A stretch of 64,000 nucleotides of DNA from Dehalococcoidia bacterium (GCA_022827945.1 JAJEIT010000006.1:1-64000), one strand, 5' to 3'. Positions 7,831-17,126 are shown, numbered from the stretch's first letter. Notes: a model not told the origin generated them from the letters alone. Made by a program: numbers and translations.

Positions 7831-10560
7831 ATGTTCGAGGAACCGCGCACCTACGTCGCACTCGACCTGGAGACGACGGGGCTTGACCCGACGGACGACC
7901 GGATCACCGAGATCGGGGCGATCCGTTTCGATGACGAGGGACGTGAGCTGGGCGTCTTCGATCAGCTGATCAACCCGGGGCGGCCGATCCCCGCGTTCAC
8001 CGAGAAGCTGACCGGAATCACGAACGAGGACGTCCAGCGGGCGCCACCGTTCGAGGCCATCGCGAACGACCTCGCGCAGTTCGTGGGGGAGAGTGCGGTC
8101 GTGGGGCAGAACGTGCGCTTCGACCTCGTGTTCCTGGCGGAAGCAGGACTCGAGTTCGAGGCGCCGGCGCTCGACACGCTGCGGTTCGCCCGCATCCTGT
8201 TCCCGGAGGGCCCCGGCGGGCTGGCGGACCTGGCGGCGGAGCTGGGCGTCGAGATGCCGGTCGCACACCGCGCCCTCGCGGACGCGCGCACGGCGGCATC
8301 GGTGTTCCTGGAGCTCAGGCGGCGGGCGGCATCGCTGCCGGCGGGCGAACGTGCCGCGCTGGCGCGGGTAGTGGCGCTCGACGAGCCGGATCTGGCGCGA
8401 GAGCTCGGGGGCGGCGCGGATGCGGAGGCCGACGAATTCGAAGCCCCCGCGCTGCCGGAGCGGTGGCAGCCGCCGGAGCCGCTGGCGCGGGCGGAGGTGC
8501 CCGAGCCGGTCACGGCGGAGGAAGTGCGGGAGGCGCTCGCGGGGGCGGCGCGCGTGGTGGAGCGGTTCGAGGAGCGCCCCCAGCAGGTGGAGATGGCGGA
8601 GGCAGTCGCGGGCGCGTTCTCGGACGGCGGCCACTGGCTGATCGAAGCGGGCACGGGCGTGGGCAAGTCGCTCGCGTACCTGATCCCGGCGGCGTTGTAC
8701 GCGCTCCGGAACGGAACGCGCGTCGTGATCTCGACGAACACGATCGCGCTGCAGGAGCAGCTCCTCGGGAAGGACGTGCCCGCGCTGCGCGAGATCCTGC
8801 GGGAGGCAGGAGCCATCGACCGGCCGGACGACCTGCGGGTGGCGCTGCTGAAAGGCCGCGCGAACTACCTGTGCGTGCAGCGCTGGATGGGCCACCCCGC
8901 CAGCCTCGCGGACCCGGACGTGGCCCGCCTGGCGGGGTCGCTGGCGCGCTGGCTGCCACAGACGCAGAGCGGCGACCGCTCGGAGCTGCGACTGGACCCG
9001 GGCGCGCGCGCCGCCTGGGCGCGTTTCTCGGCGTCGGACGCGGACTGCCTCTCGCGGCAGCATACGTTCGTGCGGGAGGGGCGCTGCTTCCTGCAGCGGG
9101 CGCGGAAGACGGCGGAAGGCGCGCACCTCGTGGTCGTGAACCACGCCCTGCTGCTGGCCGACCTCGCAAGCGGGGGGAGCGCCATTCCCGCGTTCGATCA
9201 CCTCATCATCGACGAGGCCCACAACCTCGAAGGACAGGCGACGCAGCAGTTCGGGTTGCACATCGGCGCGCGGCAGGTGACGGACGCGCTGGAGGCGATC
9301 CACCGGCCGCGGACGTCGGAGAGGCGCGAGGGCGGCGTGGTGGCGACGAGCGGGCTGCCGGAAGCGCTGGGGGCCGGGGCGATAGCCACCCTGAAGGCGG
9401 CCGTCGCGGCGGCGGCGAAGGGCGCAGAGGCCCCCTTCGAGTCGCTGGGGGCGCTCGCGGGCGAGTCTCGGGACGACCGCGTCAGCGTCACGCCGGGCGT
9501 GCGTTCGGGGTCGCGCTGGGGGGAGGTGGAGGAGGGGTGGACGGCGCTCGACGCCGCCCTCGCGACCGTGGTCGAGAGCAGCCGGGCAGCGGCAGGGTTG
9601 CTGGGCGGGGAGGATGGCGGGACGGCAGGGGAGGAGCTGGAGGCGGCTGCCGGGTGGCTGGAGGGGGTGAGGCTGGACCTCGCCCACCTCATCGAGGGGA
9701 GCGACCCCAACGCGATCACGTGGGTCTCGACGGTGCGGGGCGGGACGGGGGCGCTGAACTCCGCGCCCCTGGAAGTCGGACCGCGGCTCGCGGAGGAGCT
9801 GTTCGCCGGCCGCGCGACGGTGATCGCGACAAGCGCAACGCTGGCGGCGGGCGGGTCGATGGCGTTCACGGCGGACCAGATGGGGCTGCCGGACGCGGGC
9901 ACGCTGGCGCTGGGCTCGCCCTTCGACTACGAGCGCTCGACCCTGCTGGCAACCCCGACCGGGTTCCCCGACCCGGGCTCGCAGGGGTACGAGGAGGCTG
10001 CGGCGGACGCGGTCACGGAGCTCGCGCTCGCGTCGGAGGGGCGGGCGCTGGCGCTGTTCACCTCGCACGCATCGCTGCGGAGAGTTGCGGACCTGTCCCG
10101 CGGGGCGCTCGAAGCAGAGGGGATCAGCGTGCTCGTGCAGGACCGCGACGGCGCGCCCCGCCAGCTGATGCGCAACCTCATCGAGGATCCACGCTCTGTC
10201 ATCTTCGGGACCTCGAGCTTCTGGGAGGGGATCGACATCCGGGGCGAGGCGCTCTCGCTCGTCGTGATCGCCCGGCTCCCGTTCGCCGTGCCTACGGATC
10301 CGATCCACAAGGCGCGCTCGGCACTCTACGACGATCCTTTCGGGGAGTACTCGCTGCCGGGGGCGGTGCTGCGATTCCGGCAGGGCTTCGGGCGCCTCAT
10401 CCGCGACCGCGAGGACCGCGGCGTGGTGGCCGTGCTCGACAGCCGCGTCCGCACGAAGCGGTACGGACGCGAGTTCCTCGAGGCGATTCCCCGGTGCACG
10501 CGGCTCAATACGGGCGTCGAGGAGATCGCGGCCCGCGCGCGGGAGTGGCTCACCAGGTGA
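7831..10560 (+). CDS. dinG: DinG-family DNA helicase with N-terminal DnaQ-like 3'-5' exonuclease
   Basis: 909 aa. Residues 1-165 form a DEDDh exonuclease: DLETTG (12-17), QNVRFD and HRALADA. The remainder is an XPD/DinG superfamily 2 helicase with Walker A EAGTGVGKS (about 273-281), DEAH (about 462), SATLA, GTSSFWEGID and RFRQGFGRLIRD. Of the four cysteines that hold the Fe-S cluster in E. coli DinG, three align (C348, C406, C419); the fourth position is His411 (C-x4-H-x7-C). Likely acts in repair or at R-loops and stalled forks. The next gene overlaps by GTGA. Confidence 0.94.
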   Translation: MFEEPRTYVALDLETTGLDPTDDRITEIGAIRFDDEGRELGVFDQLINPGRPIPAFTEKLTGITNEDVQRAPPFEAIANDLAQFVGESAVVGQNVRFDLVFLAEAGLEFEAPALDTLRFARILFPEGPGGLADLAAELGVEMPVAHRALADARTAASVFLELRRRAASLPAGERAALARVVALDEPDLARELGGGADAEADEFEAPALPERWQPPEPLARAEVPEPVTAEEVREALAGAARVVERFEERPQQVEMAEAVAGAFSDGGHWLIEAGTGVGKSLAYLIPAALYALRNGTRVVISTNTIALQEQLLGKDVPALREILREAGAIDRPDDLRVALLKGRANYLCVQRWMGHPASLADPDVARLAGSLARWLPQTQSGDRSELRLDPGARAAWARFSASDADCLSRQHTFVREGRCFLQRARKTAEGAHLVVVNHALLLADLASGGSAIPAFDHLIIDEAHNLEGQATQQFGLHIGARQVTDALEAIHRPRTSERREGGVVATSGLPEALGAGAIATLKAAVAAAAKGAEAPFESLGALAGESRDDRVSVTPGVRSGSRWGEVEEGWTALDAALATVVESSRAAAGLLGGEDGGTAGEELEAAAGWLEGVRLDLAHLIEGSDPNAITWVSTVRGGTGALNSAPLEVGPRLAEELFAGRATVIATSATLAAGGSMAFTADQMGLPDAGTLALGSPFDYERSTLLATPTGFPDPGSQGYEEAAADAVTELALASEGRALALFTSHASLRRVADLSRGALEAEGISVLVQDRDGAPRQLMRNLIEDPRSVIFGTSSFWEGIDIRGEALSLVVIARLPFAVPTDPIHKARSALYDDPFGEYSLPGAVLRFRQGFGRLIRDREDRGVVAVLDSRVRTKRYGREFLEAIPRCTRLNTGVEEIAARAREWLTR

Positions 10561-10973
10561 GCCCACCACAGCCCCTGCCGCAGCGCATCGCGGGGGAGTG
10601 GGTCACGCTTCGCCGGGTCGAAGGGGAGGGGGCGGTGCGGTACGAGGTGCGGCGCAAGGGGAAGCGCGAGGTCATCGGCGAGGTGGCGATCGACCTCTCG
10701 GGGGAGGTTCCCTTCATCGGGCGGCTGTGCATCGACGAGGAGGCGCGGGGCTACGGGGTGGGCTCGGGGGCGGCGACGGCACTGCTGAAGACGCTGAGGC
10801 GCCGTTACCCCGTCGTGCGGACGTGGGCGCCGCCGGACCGGGGGCTGGCGGTGTACTTCTGGGTGCGGATGGGGTTCCGCCCGATCCACGGGGAGGGGCC
10901 GGACGGGGGGCTGTGGTTCGAGCAGGTGCTGCGCCCGGCACGTTCCCGGCGCAGGGCTGGACAGAGGAGGTAA
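10557..10973 (+). CDS. GNAT-family N-acetyltransferase
   Basis: 138 aa. GTG start overlapping the dinG stop (GTGA). The acetyl-CoA-binding motif A is visible as LCIDEEARGYGVGSGAA (R-G-x-G-x-G pattern), followed by a helix and the VYFWVRMGF strand typical of GNAT domains. The substrate cannot be told. The overlap implies co-transcription with dinG. Confidence 0.75.
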   Translation: MSPPQPLPQRIAGEWVTLRRVEGEGAVRYEVRRKGKREVIGEVAIDLSGEVPFIGRLCIDEEARGYGVGSGAATALLKTLRRRYPVVRTWAPPDRGLAVYFWVRMGFRPIHGEGPDGGLWFEQVLRPARSRRRAGQRR

Positions 10974-11027
10974 GGTAGTAGGGATGGATTCGCGCGCGGC
11001 GGGGCGCCGAACCCAACGGGGTTTGAC

Positions 11028-11222
11028 ATGCACGCCAGCAGGCATCGCGCGGCAACTGGAACCTGCACGCACCACTGGATCATCGCGACGCCCAACGGGC
11101 ACCTCAGCCGGGGCATCTGCAAGCACTGCGGAAGCGAACGCGACTTCGAGAATTCGGAGACGGAACGGCTCTGGCGCAACCGCCGCTCCGGGCGGAAGGA
11201 ACCGGCGCCGGACGGCGGGTAG
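11028..11222 (+). CDS. Zinc-ribbon-like microprotein (C-x-H-H ... C-x2-C)
   Basis: 64 aa. Cys13, His15, His16, Cys31 and Cys34 form the pattern CTHHWIIATPNG...GICKHCGSERDF, followed by FENS and a basic tail. This resembles small uncharacterised proteins I recall from Chloroflexota, with the CxHHW(x)I...G.CKxCG...F signature. It is probably a single metal-binding knuckle. ATG at 11028 has no good ribosome binding site. Function unknown. Confidence 0.6.
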   Translation: MHASRHRAATGTCTHHWIIATPNGHLSRGICKHCGSERDFENSETERLWRNRRSGRKEPAPDGG

Positions 11223-11231
11223 CGCGCGCCG

Positions 11232-11237
11232 TACACT
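11232..11237 (+). promoter_or_regulatory. -10 element of pyrD, predicted leaderless
   Basis: TACACT ends 6 nt before the pyrD GTG (11244), the spacing expected for a leaderless transcript. No clear -35 box or ribosome binding site. Confidence 0.45.
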
Positions 11238-11243
11238 GAACCT

Positions 11244-12179
11244 GTGACACCACAACTGGCGGTTGAGCTCGCACCCGAGCGCAAGACAAACCTGAGCCTT
11301 CGCAACCCGGTGATGCCGGCTTCCGGCACGTTCAGCTGGGGGCTGGAGTTCGCGCGGCAGTTCGATGTGAACCGGCTCGGGGCGGTCGTGTCCAAGGGCG
11401 TGACGCCGCTGCCGCGGGCGGGCAACCCCCAGCCCCGCGTGGCGGAGACGCCCTCGGGCATGCTGAACTCGATCGGCCTCCAGAACCTCGGCCCGGACCG
11501 CATCATCGCGGAGATGGCGCCCGTCTGGGCGGGCTGGGATGCGCCCGTCATCGTGAACATCGCCGGGGAGACCGCGAGCGACTACGGCGACCTGGCGCGA
11601 GCCTTCGACGGCGTGCCCGGGGTGGCCGCTCTGGAGCTCAACTTCAGCTGCCCGAACGTCGACAACGGCCTCGACTTCGGCCTGGACGCCCATGCGGCGG
11701 CGCAGGCGACGCGGGCGGCGGTGCGGTCCTGCGAACTGCCCGTCATCGTGAAGCTGACGCCGGCCGCGCCGGACCCGGCGGCCATCGCCCGCGCCTGCGT
11801 GGACGAGGGCGCCTCCGCCATCTGCGCCATCAACACGGTTCCCGGGCTCGCCATCGACACGGAGGCGCGGAGGCCGGTGCTGCCGCGGGCGAGCGGCGGG
11901 CTGAGCGGCCCCGCGATCAAGCCGGTCGCGCTGAGGGTCGTGTACGAGGTGGCGCAGGCGGTGCGAGCGCCGGTCATCGGCTGCGGGGGCATTAGCAACG
12001 GGCGGGACGCGGTCGAGTTCCTGATGGCGGGGGCGACGGCGGTGCAGGTGGGGACGGCCTCGTTCTCGAACCCGAGGGCGCCGCTGGACGTGCTGGAAGG
12101 GCTGGAGGCCTGGCTGGAGGCGCACGAGGTCGCGGATGTCCACGACATCATCGGGTGCGCCCAGCCGCTGCCCGCCTAG
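11244..12179 (+). CDS. pyrD: Dihydroorotate dehydrogenase, class 1
   Basis: 311 aa FMN enzyme oxidising dihydroorotate to orotate in pyrimidine synthesis. The catalytic Cys is in LNFSCPNVDNG, as in class 1 enzymes. NPVMPASGTFSWG, VSKGVTPLPRAGNPQPR, NSIGLQN, IVKLTP, AINTV and GCGGISNGRDAVEFLMAGA are conserved substrate and FMN loops. Class 1B enzymes pair with PyrK, which is not in this window. GTG start 6 nt after a -10 box. pyrF lies at 43 kb, so the pathway is scattered. Confidence 0.95.
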   Translation: MTPQLAVELAPERKTNLSLRNPVMPASGTFSWGLEFARQFDVNRLGAVVSKGVTPLPRAGNPQPRVAETPSGMLNSIGLQNLGPDRIIAEMAPVWAGWDAPVIVNIAGETASDYGDLARAFDGVPGVAALELNFSCPNVDNGLDFGLDAHAAAQATRAAVRSCELPVIVKLTPAAPDPAAIARACVDEGASAICAINTVPGLAIDTEARRPVLPRASGGLSGPAIKPVALRVVYEVAQAVRAPVIGCGGISNGRDAVEFLMAGATAVQVGTASFSNPRAPLDVLEGLEAWLEAHEVADVHDIIGCAQPLPA

Positions 12180-12212
12180 GGCCTGCGCGAGGCGTGGGGT
12201 ACGCTGACTGCA

Positions 12213-12289
12213 CGGGGTGTAGCTCAGCCCGGCAGAGCGCGCGGTTTGGGGCCGCGAGGTCCCCGGTTCAAATCCGGGCACCCCGACCA
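12213..12289 (+). tRNA. tRNA-Pro (anticodon TGG)
   Basis: 77 nt cloverleaf. Acceptor CGGGGTG pairs with CACCCCG; D stem GCTC/GAGC; anticodon stem CGCGG/CCGCG with loop TTTGGGG giving TGG; T arm CCCGG-TTCAAAT-CCGGG; discriminator A and encoded CCA. A -10-like TACGCT lies 7 nt upstream. Confidence 0.97.
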
Positions 12290-12314
12290 ACACCACTACC
12301 CAAGGGGCGTGAGC

Positions 12315-14636
12315 ATGCCGACGCGAGGCTTCAGTGCGTGCGCGGCGCTCCTGCTGGCGGGATGCGCGCTGGTGCTGTCGGGATGTGGATCGCCTGATCC
12401 CACGCCGCCTCCGTCGACGCAGACCCCCGAGGCAACGGAGACCACCGCGCCCGCCACGCCGACACCCACAACGGCTACGGCGACCGCTACCCCCTCGCCA
12501 ACCTCAGCACCGGCCGTAGAGCCGCCGGCGGAAGACCATGTGGTCCTCGCGGCCGAGCTGGCGGAGATCGCGCTCGCTCCTGTACTCGAGGAGTTCGGCG
12601 AGGACGCGGAGGCGCTCACGGCGCACGCGTTTCCCCTGGGCGTTCGAGACGACGAGGGCGCGCTCTGGGCGGTGGTCACGAACGGCCCGCAGCCCTACTA
12701 CCAGGGGGCGGACGGAAACGGGGTCAACTTCTTCCACTTTGTCGCGCTATACCGGCGCACCAACGACGCTTCGTGGTCGGACGTGCTGTCCCAGGTGACC
12801 CTGGAGACTGCCCCCCAGCGGACGCACACCGTCGAGGTGCTCGACCCGGGACCGCGACGGACCGCGGGGCCTGGCGTGCTGATCGCCATTCGCGGTCAGA
12901 CAGGCGCGCACGCGGGAACGTTCGATGTGCTGCTGGCCGAGAGTGAGCTGCTCAGGACGGTGGTCTCGCAGATCAGCGCGGGGCCCGACTCGGGCACCAT
13001 CGCCGACCTCGACGGCGACGGCGTCGCGGAGCTCGTCTTCAACACTTCGGATCCGTACGTGTTCTGCTACGCCTGCGCCGTGGAAGAGCGCCGCGAGCAG
13101 GTCTACCGCTGGACCGGCCTCGAATACGAGCAGGTGCCACTGGAGGCGCCGGACGACCTCGAAGGGGACCTGGCCGCAGAGGCGGCGCGGGTCGTGCGGT
13201 TGGCCGAGGCGAACCTGTGGCGGGACGCAGCCTCGCTCGCGATCGAGACCTCGCGGCAGGCGCCGGAACACGAGGGCTTACGCTGGCTCTCTACACTGGT
13301 GAACCGGATGGCCGCCCTGCGGATCGCCTACGCAGGCTCGCCGGGTCAGCCGCTGCTGACGAACGTGCTGGCGGGCGAGTACGGGGCGGCGTTCGCGTTG
13401 ATGCGGGCGCTCACGCCGGAGGAGGCGTTCGCGCTCAACGGGCCACTCATCAGTGGCACGGCAGCCGAGACCGCCTTGCCGACGATGGTCTCGTACCTCC
13501 TCTTCTACGCGGACGAAGCGCTGAAGGTTCGCGACGACGACCCGGCCATCCACGCCGTGCGCGCCCTGGGCCAGGTGCTCGCTTCGCCGGAGGAGCTGAG
13601 CCGGGCGCGCTCGTCGATTGGGCGGGCGCTGCGACTGGCGCCCGACGACACCTTCCTGCAGGAGGCGAAGGCGTACCTGGACTCAGTCGAGGTCGCGCCC
13701 GGCCTTCCCCCGGACGCACCGGATCCCGAGACGCTGCTCGACGCACCCGATCCCTCGTTCTTCGAGCAGTACACGCTGGGCACGGGGGACCGGGGGCGAG
13801 CCGTGCGGGCGCTGCACCAGCGGCTCGCGCGGGCGCCCTCGCTCGGGTTCCGGTATCCGGGCCGCTACTACGACGTCTACGACGAACCGACGCGGGAGGC
13901 CGTGCTGAAATTGCAGGTGGAGGCGGGGCTGGCCCCGACGGGGGTCGTCGATGGCCCGACCTGGGACGCGCTGGAGCGACTGGTGGCAACGAGCCGGCAA
14001 CCGAGCGATGTCGGGCCGTCCAGCCCCCCACCGTCCGTGACGCATCCCGCGCACGGCGCGGCGGGCGAGCCGGTTGTCTACCTCACGTTCGACGACGGTC
14101 CCCACCCGACCTGGACGCCACAGGTGCTCGAGGTGCTCGCGCGGCACGGCGCGACGGCGACGTTCTTCGTGCTGGGGCAGAACGTGCTGGCCTACCCGGA
14201 ACTGGCGGCACGCCTGGTGGAGGAGGGGCACGACCCCGAGAACCACACCTTCGACCACGCCTCGCTCGACAAGGTGGACCGGGAGACGTTCATCGCCGAG
14301 GTGCGGGATACGGACCGGGCGATCCACGAGGCAGCAGGCGAGGGGGCCGATCCGATCGCCTGCCTGCGGCCACCGTACGGCGCTTACGACGCCCAGACGG
14401 GCACGCTCGCGACCGAGCTGGGGAAGACGCTCACGCTGTGGACCGTCGACCCGCAGCACTGGCGCAGGCCAGGCGCGGACCAGATCGCGGAGCACCTGCT
14501 CACGCACGCACGCCCCGGAGCGGTCCTGCTGATGCACGACGGTGGAGGGGAGCGCTCGCAGACAGTTGCGGCCCTCGACAGGGTCCTCCGGGAGCTCTCG
14601 GCGCGCGGCTTCACGTTCGCACTGCTGTGCCAGTAA
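12315..14636 (+). CDS. Lipoprotein with peptidoglycan-binding and polysaccharide deacetylase (NodB) domains
   Basis: 773 aa, start ATG 12315 with AAGGGG upstream. Lipobox LSGC (Cys24), then a Thr/Pro-rich linker (about 27-70). The middle has a DLDGDG calcium-type loop and a helical repeat-like region. A PG_binding_1-like domain (GTGDRGRAVRALHQRL ... TGVVDGPTWDAL) precedes a C-terminal carbohydrate esterase 4 domain: YLTFDDGPHPTWT, HTFDHASL (metal His pair), RPPYGAYD and LLMHDGGGERSQT. Probably an envelope-anchored peptidoglycan or glycan N-deacetylase. It lies just downstream of tRNA-Pro and could be partly co-transcribed. Confidence 0.9.
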   Translation: MPTRGFSACAALLLAGCALVLSGCGSPDPTPPPSTQTPEATETTAPATPTPTTATATATPSPTSAPAVEPPAEDHVVLAAELAEIALAPVLEEFGEDAEALTAHAFPLGVRDDEGALWAVVTNGPQPYYQGADGNGVNFFHFVALYRRTNDASWSDVLSQVTLETAPQRTHTVEVLDPGPRRTAGPGVLIAIRGQTGAHAGTFDVLLAESELLRTVVSQISAGPDSGTIADLDGDGVAELVFNTSDPYVFCYACAVEERREQVYRWTGLEYEQVPLEAPDDLEGDLAAEAARVVRLAEANLWRDAASLAIETSRQAPEHEGLRWLSTLVNRMAALRIAYAGSPGQPLLTNVLAGEYGAAFALMRALTPEEAFALNGPLISGTAAETALPTMVSYLLFYADEALKVRDDDPAIHAVRALGQVLASPEELSRARSSIGRALRLAPDDTFLQEAKAYLDSVEVAPGLPPDAPDPETLLDAPDPSFFEQYTLGTGDRGRAVRALHQRLARAPSLGFRYPGRYYDVYDEPTREAVLKLQVEAGLAPTGVVDGPTWDALERLVATSRQPSDVGPSSPPPSVTHPAHGAAGEPVVYLTFDDGPHPTWTPQVLEVLARHGATATFFVLGQNVLAYPELAARLVEEGHDPENHTFDHASLDKVDRETFIAEVRDTDRAIHEAAGEGADPIACLRPPYGAYDAQTGTLATELGKTLTLWTVDPQHWRRPGADQIAEHLLTHARPGAVLLMHDGGGERSQTVAALDRVLRELSARGFTFALLCQ

Positions 14637-14702
14637 GGCCCGTTCGCTGGCGGCCCAGAACAGGGCTGCTACCATGACCGGAGCCCACACGGAGCACCAC
14701 TT

Positions 14703-15140
14703 GTGAGCGACGACTTTGGCATCGACCTGGACGAGGTGCGCCGCGTCATCGAGGACTCGGAGGTGCTGATCATCCGGCTCGAGACGGTGGGCAGCCGCGT
14801 ACTGGTCGACTTCCGCAGCACCGCCGCGGAGCCTCCCTACATCTCGCGCGTTCCGCGGGTGAATTCGGTGGAGGAACGGGTGCGGGCGGTCAAGGAGCTG
14901 CGGCCGGCGTTCCCCTATCCCGAGAAGCTGATGTCGTTCGCGTGGCCGCGCCGGGTCAGCGTCATCGGGGAGTCCGGTCTTTGGGACGTCGTGCGGGGGC
15001 GGATGGAAGCGATCGGCGGCGAGGCGGCAGGGGAGGCGGCGGTGCGGGTACACCGCGAGCTGCTCGACGAGGAGCGGCGCGAGGTACTGGCCGCGGTGCG
15101 TGGGGGTGAAGGCATGCGCACCATCTGGCAGCGCGAATGA
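14703..15140 (+). CDS. Conserved-looking protein of unknown function
   Basis: 145 aa, soluble, GTG start. Predicted alternating strands (EVLIIRLETVGSRVLVDFRS) followed by helices rich in Arg/Glu. It contains a striking YPEKLMSFAWPRRVSVIG segment. No family recognised. Its stop overlaps the ltaE ATG (ATGA), so it is coupled to threonine aldolase. TACCAT at 14670 may be the -10. Confidence 0.65.
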   Translation: MSDDFGIDLDEVRRVIEDSEVLIIRLETVGSRVLVDFRSTAAEPPYISRVPRVNSVEERVRAVKELRPAFPYPEKLMSFAWPRRVSVIGESGLWDVVRGRMEAIGGEAAGEAAVRVHRELLDEERREVLAAVRGGEGMRTIWQRE

Positions 15141-16174
15141 GCGACACGCGTCCCATCGACCTGCGCAGCGACACGGTGACGCAACCGGACGCCGCGATGC
15201 GCCGCGCCATGGCCGAGGCGGAGGTCGGCGACGATGTTTTCGGGGACGACCCGAGCGTGAACCGGCTCGAAGCGATGGCGGCCGAGCGCGTGGGCAAGGA
15301 AGCGGCCGTCTACGTGCCGAGCGGCACCATGGCGAACCTGATAGCGGTCCTGAGCCACACACGTCCCACGGACGAGGTACTCCTCGGCAGCCAGGCGCAC
15401 ATCTTCAATGCCGAGGTCGCGGGGTCGGCGCGAATCGGGGGCGTGCAACTGCGCCCCCTGCCGAACGATGCCGGTGGCGGGCTCGACGAGGGCGACGTGG
15501 AGGCGGCGATCCGCGAGCCGAACCTCCACGCGCCACGAACGGCCCTGCTCTGCCTGGAGAACACGCACAACAGCTGCGGGGGCCAGGTCCTCCCGGCGGC
15601 GAAGACGGAGGCGCTGGCCGCCATTGCGCGCGGAGCGGGGGCGGCCGTGCACCTCGACGGGGCCCGCATCTTCAACGCCGAAGTCGCAAGCGAAACGCCC
15701 GCGGCCGAGCTCGCCGCGGCCGCCGACTCGGTCTCGTTCTGCCTCTCGAAGGGGCTGGCGTGCCCGGTGGGCTCGGTGCTCTGCGGCCCGGGCGAGCTGA
15801 TCGAACGAGCGCGGCGGGAGCGGAAGATGCTGGGCGGCGGGATGCGGCAGGCGGGAGTGCTCGCGGCGGCAGGAATCCACGCGCTGGAGCACAACATCGA
15901 GCGTCTTTCGGAGGATCACGCGAACGCGCACACGCTGGCGGAGGGGCTGGGACGGCTGGGGCCCTTCGACGTTCAACTACCGGCGACCAACATCGTCATC
16001 CTGCGCGTCCTTGAAGGGACGCGGGAGGGGTGGCTGGCGGCGTTCGCCGACCAGGGCGTGCGGGCGGTGCCGTTCGGCGCGGGACGCATCCGCATGGTCA
16101 CGCACAAGGACGTCGATGCGGTCGCAATCGACGAGGCGCTGCGACGCATCGAGCGGGCGGTGGCGGCGGCGTGA
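15137..16174 (+). CDS. ltaE: Low-specificity L-threonine aldolase
   Basis: 345 aa PLP enzyme splitting L-threonine or allo-threonine to glycine and acetaldehyde. DLRSDTVTQP, GDDVFGDDPSVNRLE, PSGTMAN, the HLDGARIFNA aspartate that contacts the pyridine nitrogen, and SFCLSKGLACPVGS with the Schiff-base lysine match the family. Overlaps both neighbours (ATGA before, GTGA after). Together with hom/thrC it suggests active threonine-glycine exchange. Confidence 0.95.
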   Translation: MSDTRPIDLRSDTVTQPDAAMRRAMAEAEVGDDVFGDDPSVNRLEAMAAERVGKEAAVYVPSGTMANLIAVLSHTRPTDEVLLGSQAHIFNAEVAGSARIGGVQLRPLPNDAGGGLDEGDVEAAIREPNLHAPRTALLCLENTHNSCGGQVLPAAKTEALAAIARGAGAAVHLDGARIFNAEVASETPAAELAAAADSVSFCLSKGLACPVGSVLCGPGELIERARRERKMLGGGMRQAGVLAAAGIHALEHNIERLSEDHANAHTLAEGLGRLGPFDVQLPATNIVILRVLEGTREGWLAAFADQGVRAVPFGAGRIRMVTHKDVDAVAIDEALRRIERAVAAA

Positions 16175-16953
16175 GGCGCTGGCTGGGGTTGGCCGTGGCG
16201 GCGCTGGCGGGCGCGGCGCTCGTGGCGTGCGGCAGTGAACCGATCGAGTCGCACGCCCCGGTGTTCACGGAAGCGCCCTGGACCGGACCCGAACGGCTCC
16301 ACTACAACCTCACGCAGCGAGACAACCTCGAAGGGACCTGCGTGCTGGAGACGAATCCAGAGGTCTCTCCGGGGGTTACGGAGGTGCGGCGGCTCTGTCG
16401 CGACGCCGCAGAAGGCCGCTACGAGGACAACGGTTCCGCGCTCGTGGACTCGGCCACGCTGCGGCCGTTCTCGTCGCTGCGCGTTGTGCTCGACCTGGAG
16501 GACGGCAACGCTCGCCACTTCGCCACCACCTACCTGCCGGAGGAGCGGACCGTCCGTTTCGACTCGAAGCAGTACGAGGCAGGCGGGGAGGAGCCGAGCG
16601 AAACCCTCTCGGCGGAACGGGAGCTCCCGGACCCGATCGAGGGCGTGCCGGAGCCGGCCTGGTACGACGACGAGGAGCTGCTCTGGCTGGTGCGGGGAAT
16701 CCCCCTCCGGGAAGGCTTCGAGGGGTCCTTCACGAACGTCAACGCCTCCACGGGCAGGGTCTTTTCGGCGGAGGTCGCGGTGGAGGAACAGGAAGAAGTG
16801 GAGGTTCCGGCGGGCTCGTTCCAGACTTGGAAGGTCAGGATCGAGACGAGCACGGTGACGCAGCTGATCTGGCTTGAGGTAGACGCTCCACACCGGGTCG
16901 TGAGGGCGAGAATCGAACGCCTGACGTACGAACTGACGGTCATCGAGAAGTAG
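16171..16953 (+). CDS. Lipoprotein of unknown function
   Basis: 260 aa. GTG start overlapping the ltaE stop. The short signal RRWLGLAVAALAGAALVAC ends in a lipobox with Cys. The mature part is beta-rich with LHYNLTQRDNLEGTC, EVPAGSFQTWKVRIETS and LIWLEVDAPHRVVRARI. The pattern 'measured by PAGxFxTxKV, then WxExdxPhrVVR' resembles DUF3108-like beta-barrel proteins, but I hold that loosely. Probably extracytoplasmic. Confidence 0.65.
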   Translation: MRRWLGLAVAALAGAALVACGSEPIESHAPVFTEAPWTGPERLHYNLTQRDNLEGTCVLETNPEVSPGVTEVRRLCRDAAEGRYEDNGSALVDSATLRPFSSLRVVLDLEDGNARHFATTYLPEERTVRFDSKQYEAGGEEPSETLSAERELPDPIEGVPEPAWYDDEELLWLVRGIPLREGFEGSFTNVNASTGRVFSAEVAVEEQEEVEVPAGSFQTWKVRIETSTVTQLIWLEVDAPHRVVRARIERLTYELTVIEK

Positions 16954-17044
16954 CCGCTGGAGCAGACGCGTGACACGGCGCGGGGGTTCGAGGAAAGCCC
17001 CTCTTGACCCTCCGGCAGGCGCCGGGAGCTTCTCGCCAGAACTT

Positions 17045-17054
17045 ATAAATTTAT
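17045..17054. promoter_or_regulatory. AT-only palindrome upstream of the PhoB-like regulator
   Basis: ATAAATTTAT is a perfect 10-bp palindrome in otherwise GC-rich DNA, 15 bp upstream of the -35 box. Possible operator or UP element. The rest of 16954-17126 holds no gene. Confidence 0.3.
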
Positions 17055-17068
17055 GTCGCTCGATTCTC

Positions 17069-17096
17069 TTGACACCCCCCACCAGCATCCTAGTAT
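17069..17096 (+). promoter_or_regulatory. Consensus-like sigma-70 promoter of the PhoB-like regulator
   Basis: TTGACA (17069-17074), 16-bp spacer, TAGTAT (17091-17096). This is the strongest -35 box seen in the window. The expected start near 17103 leaves about 24 nt before the TTG start codon. Confidence 0.7.
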
Positions 17097-17126
17097 TCCC
17101 GAGCCACCCGAGAACGCGAGAACTCA

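Noticed and set aside
7720-10569. Long N-terminal extension of the EF-G-like frame
   Set aside because: Antisense to dinG and compositionally unlike protein; the EF-G N-terminus begins at ATG 7719.
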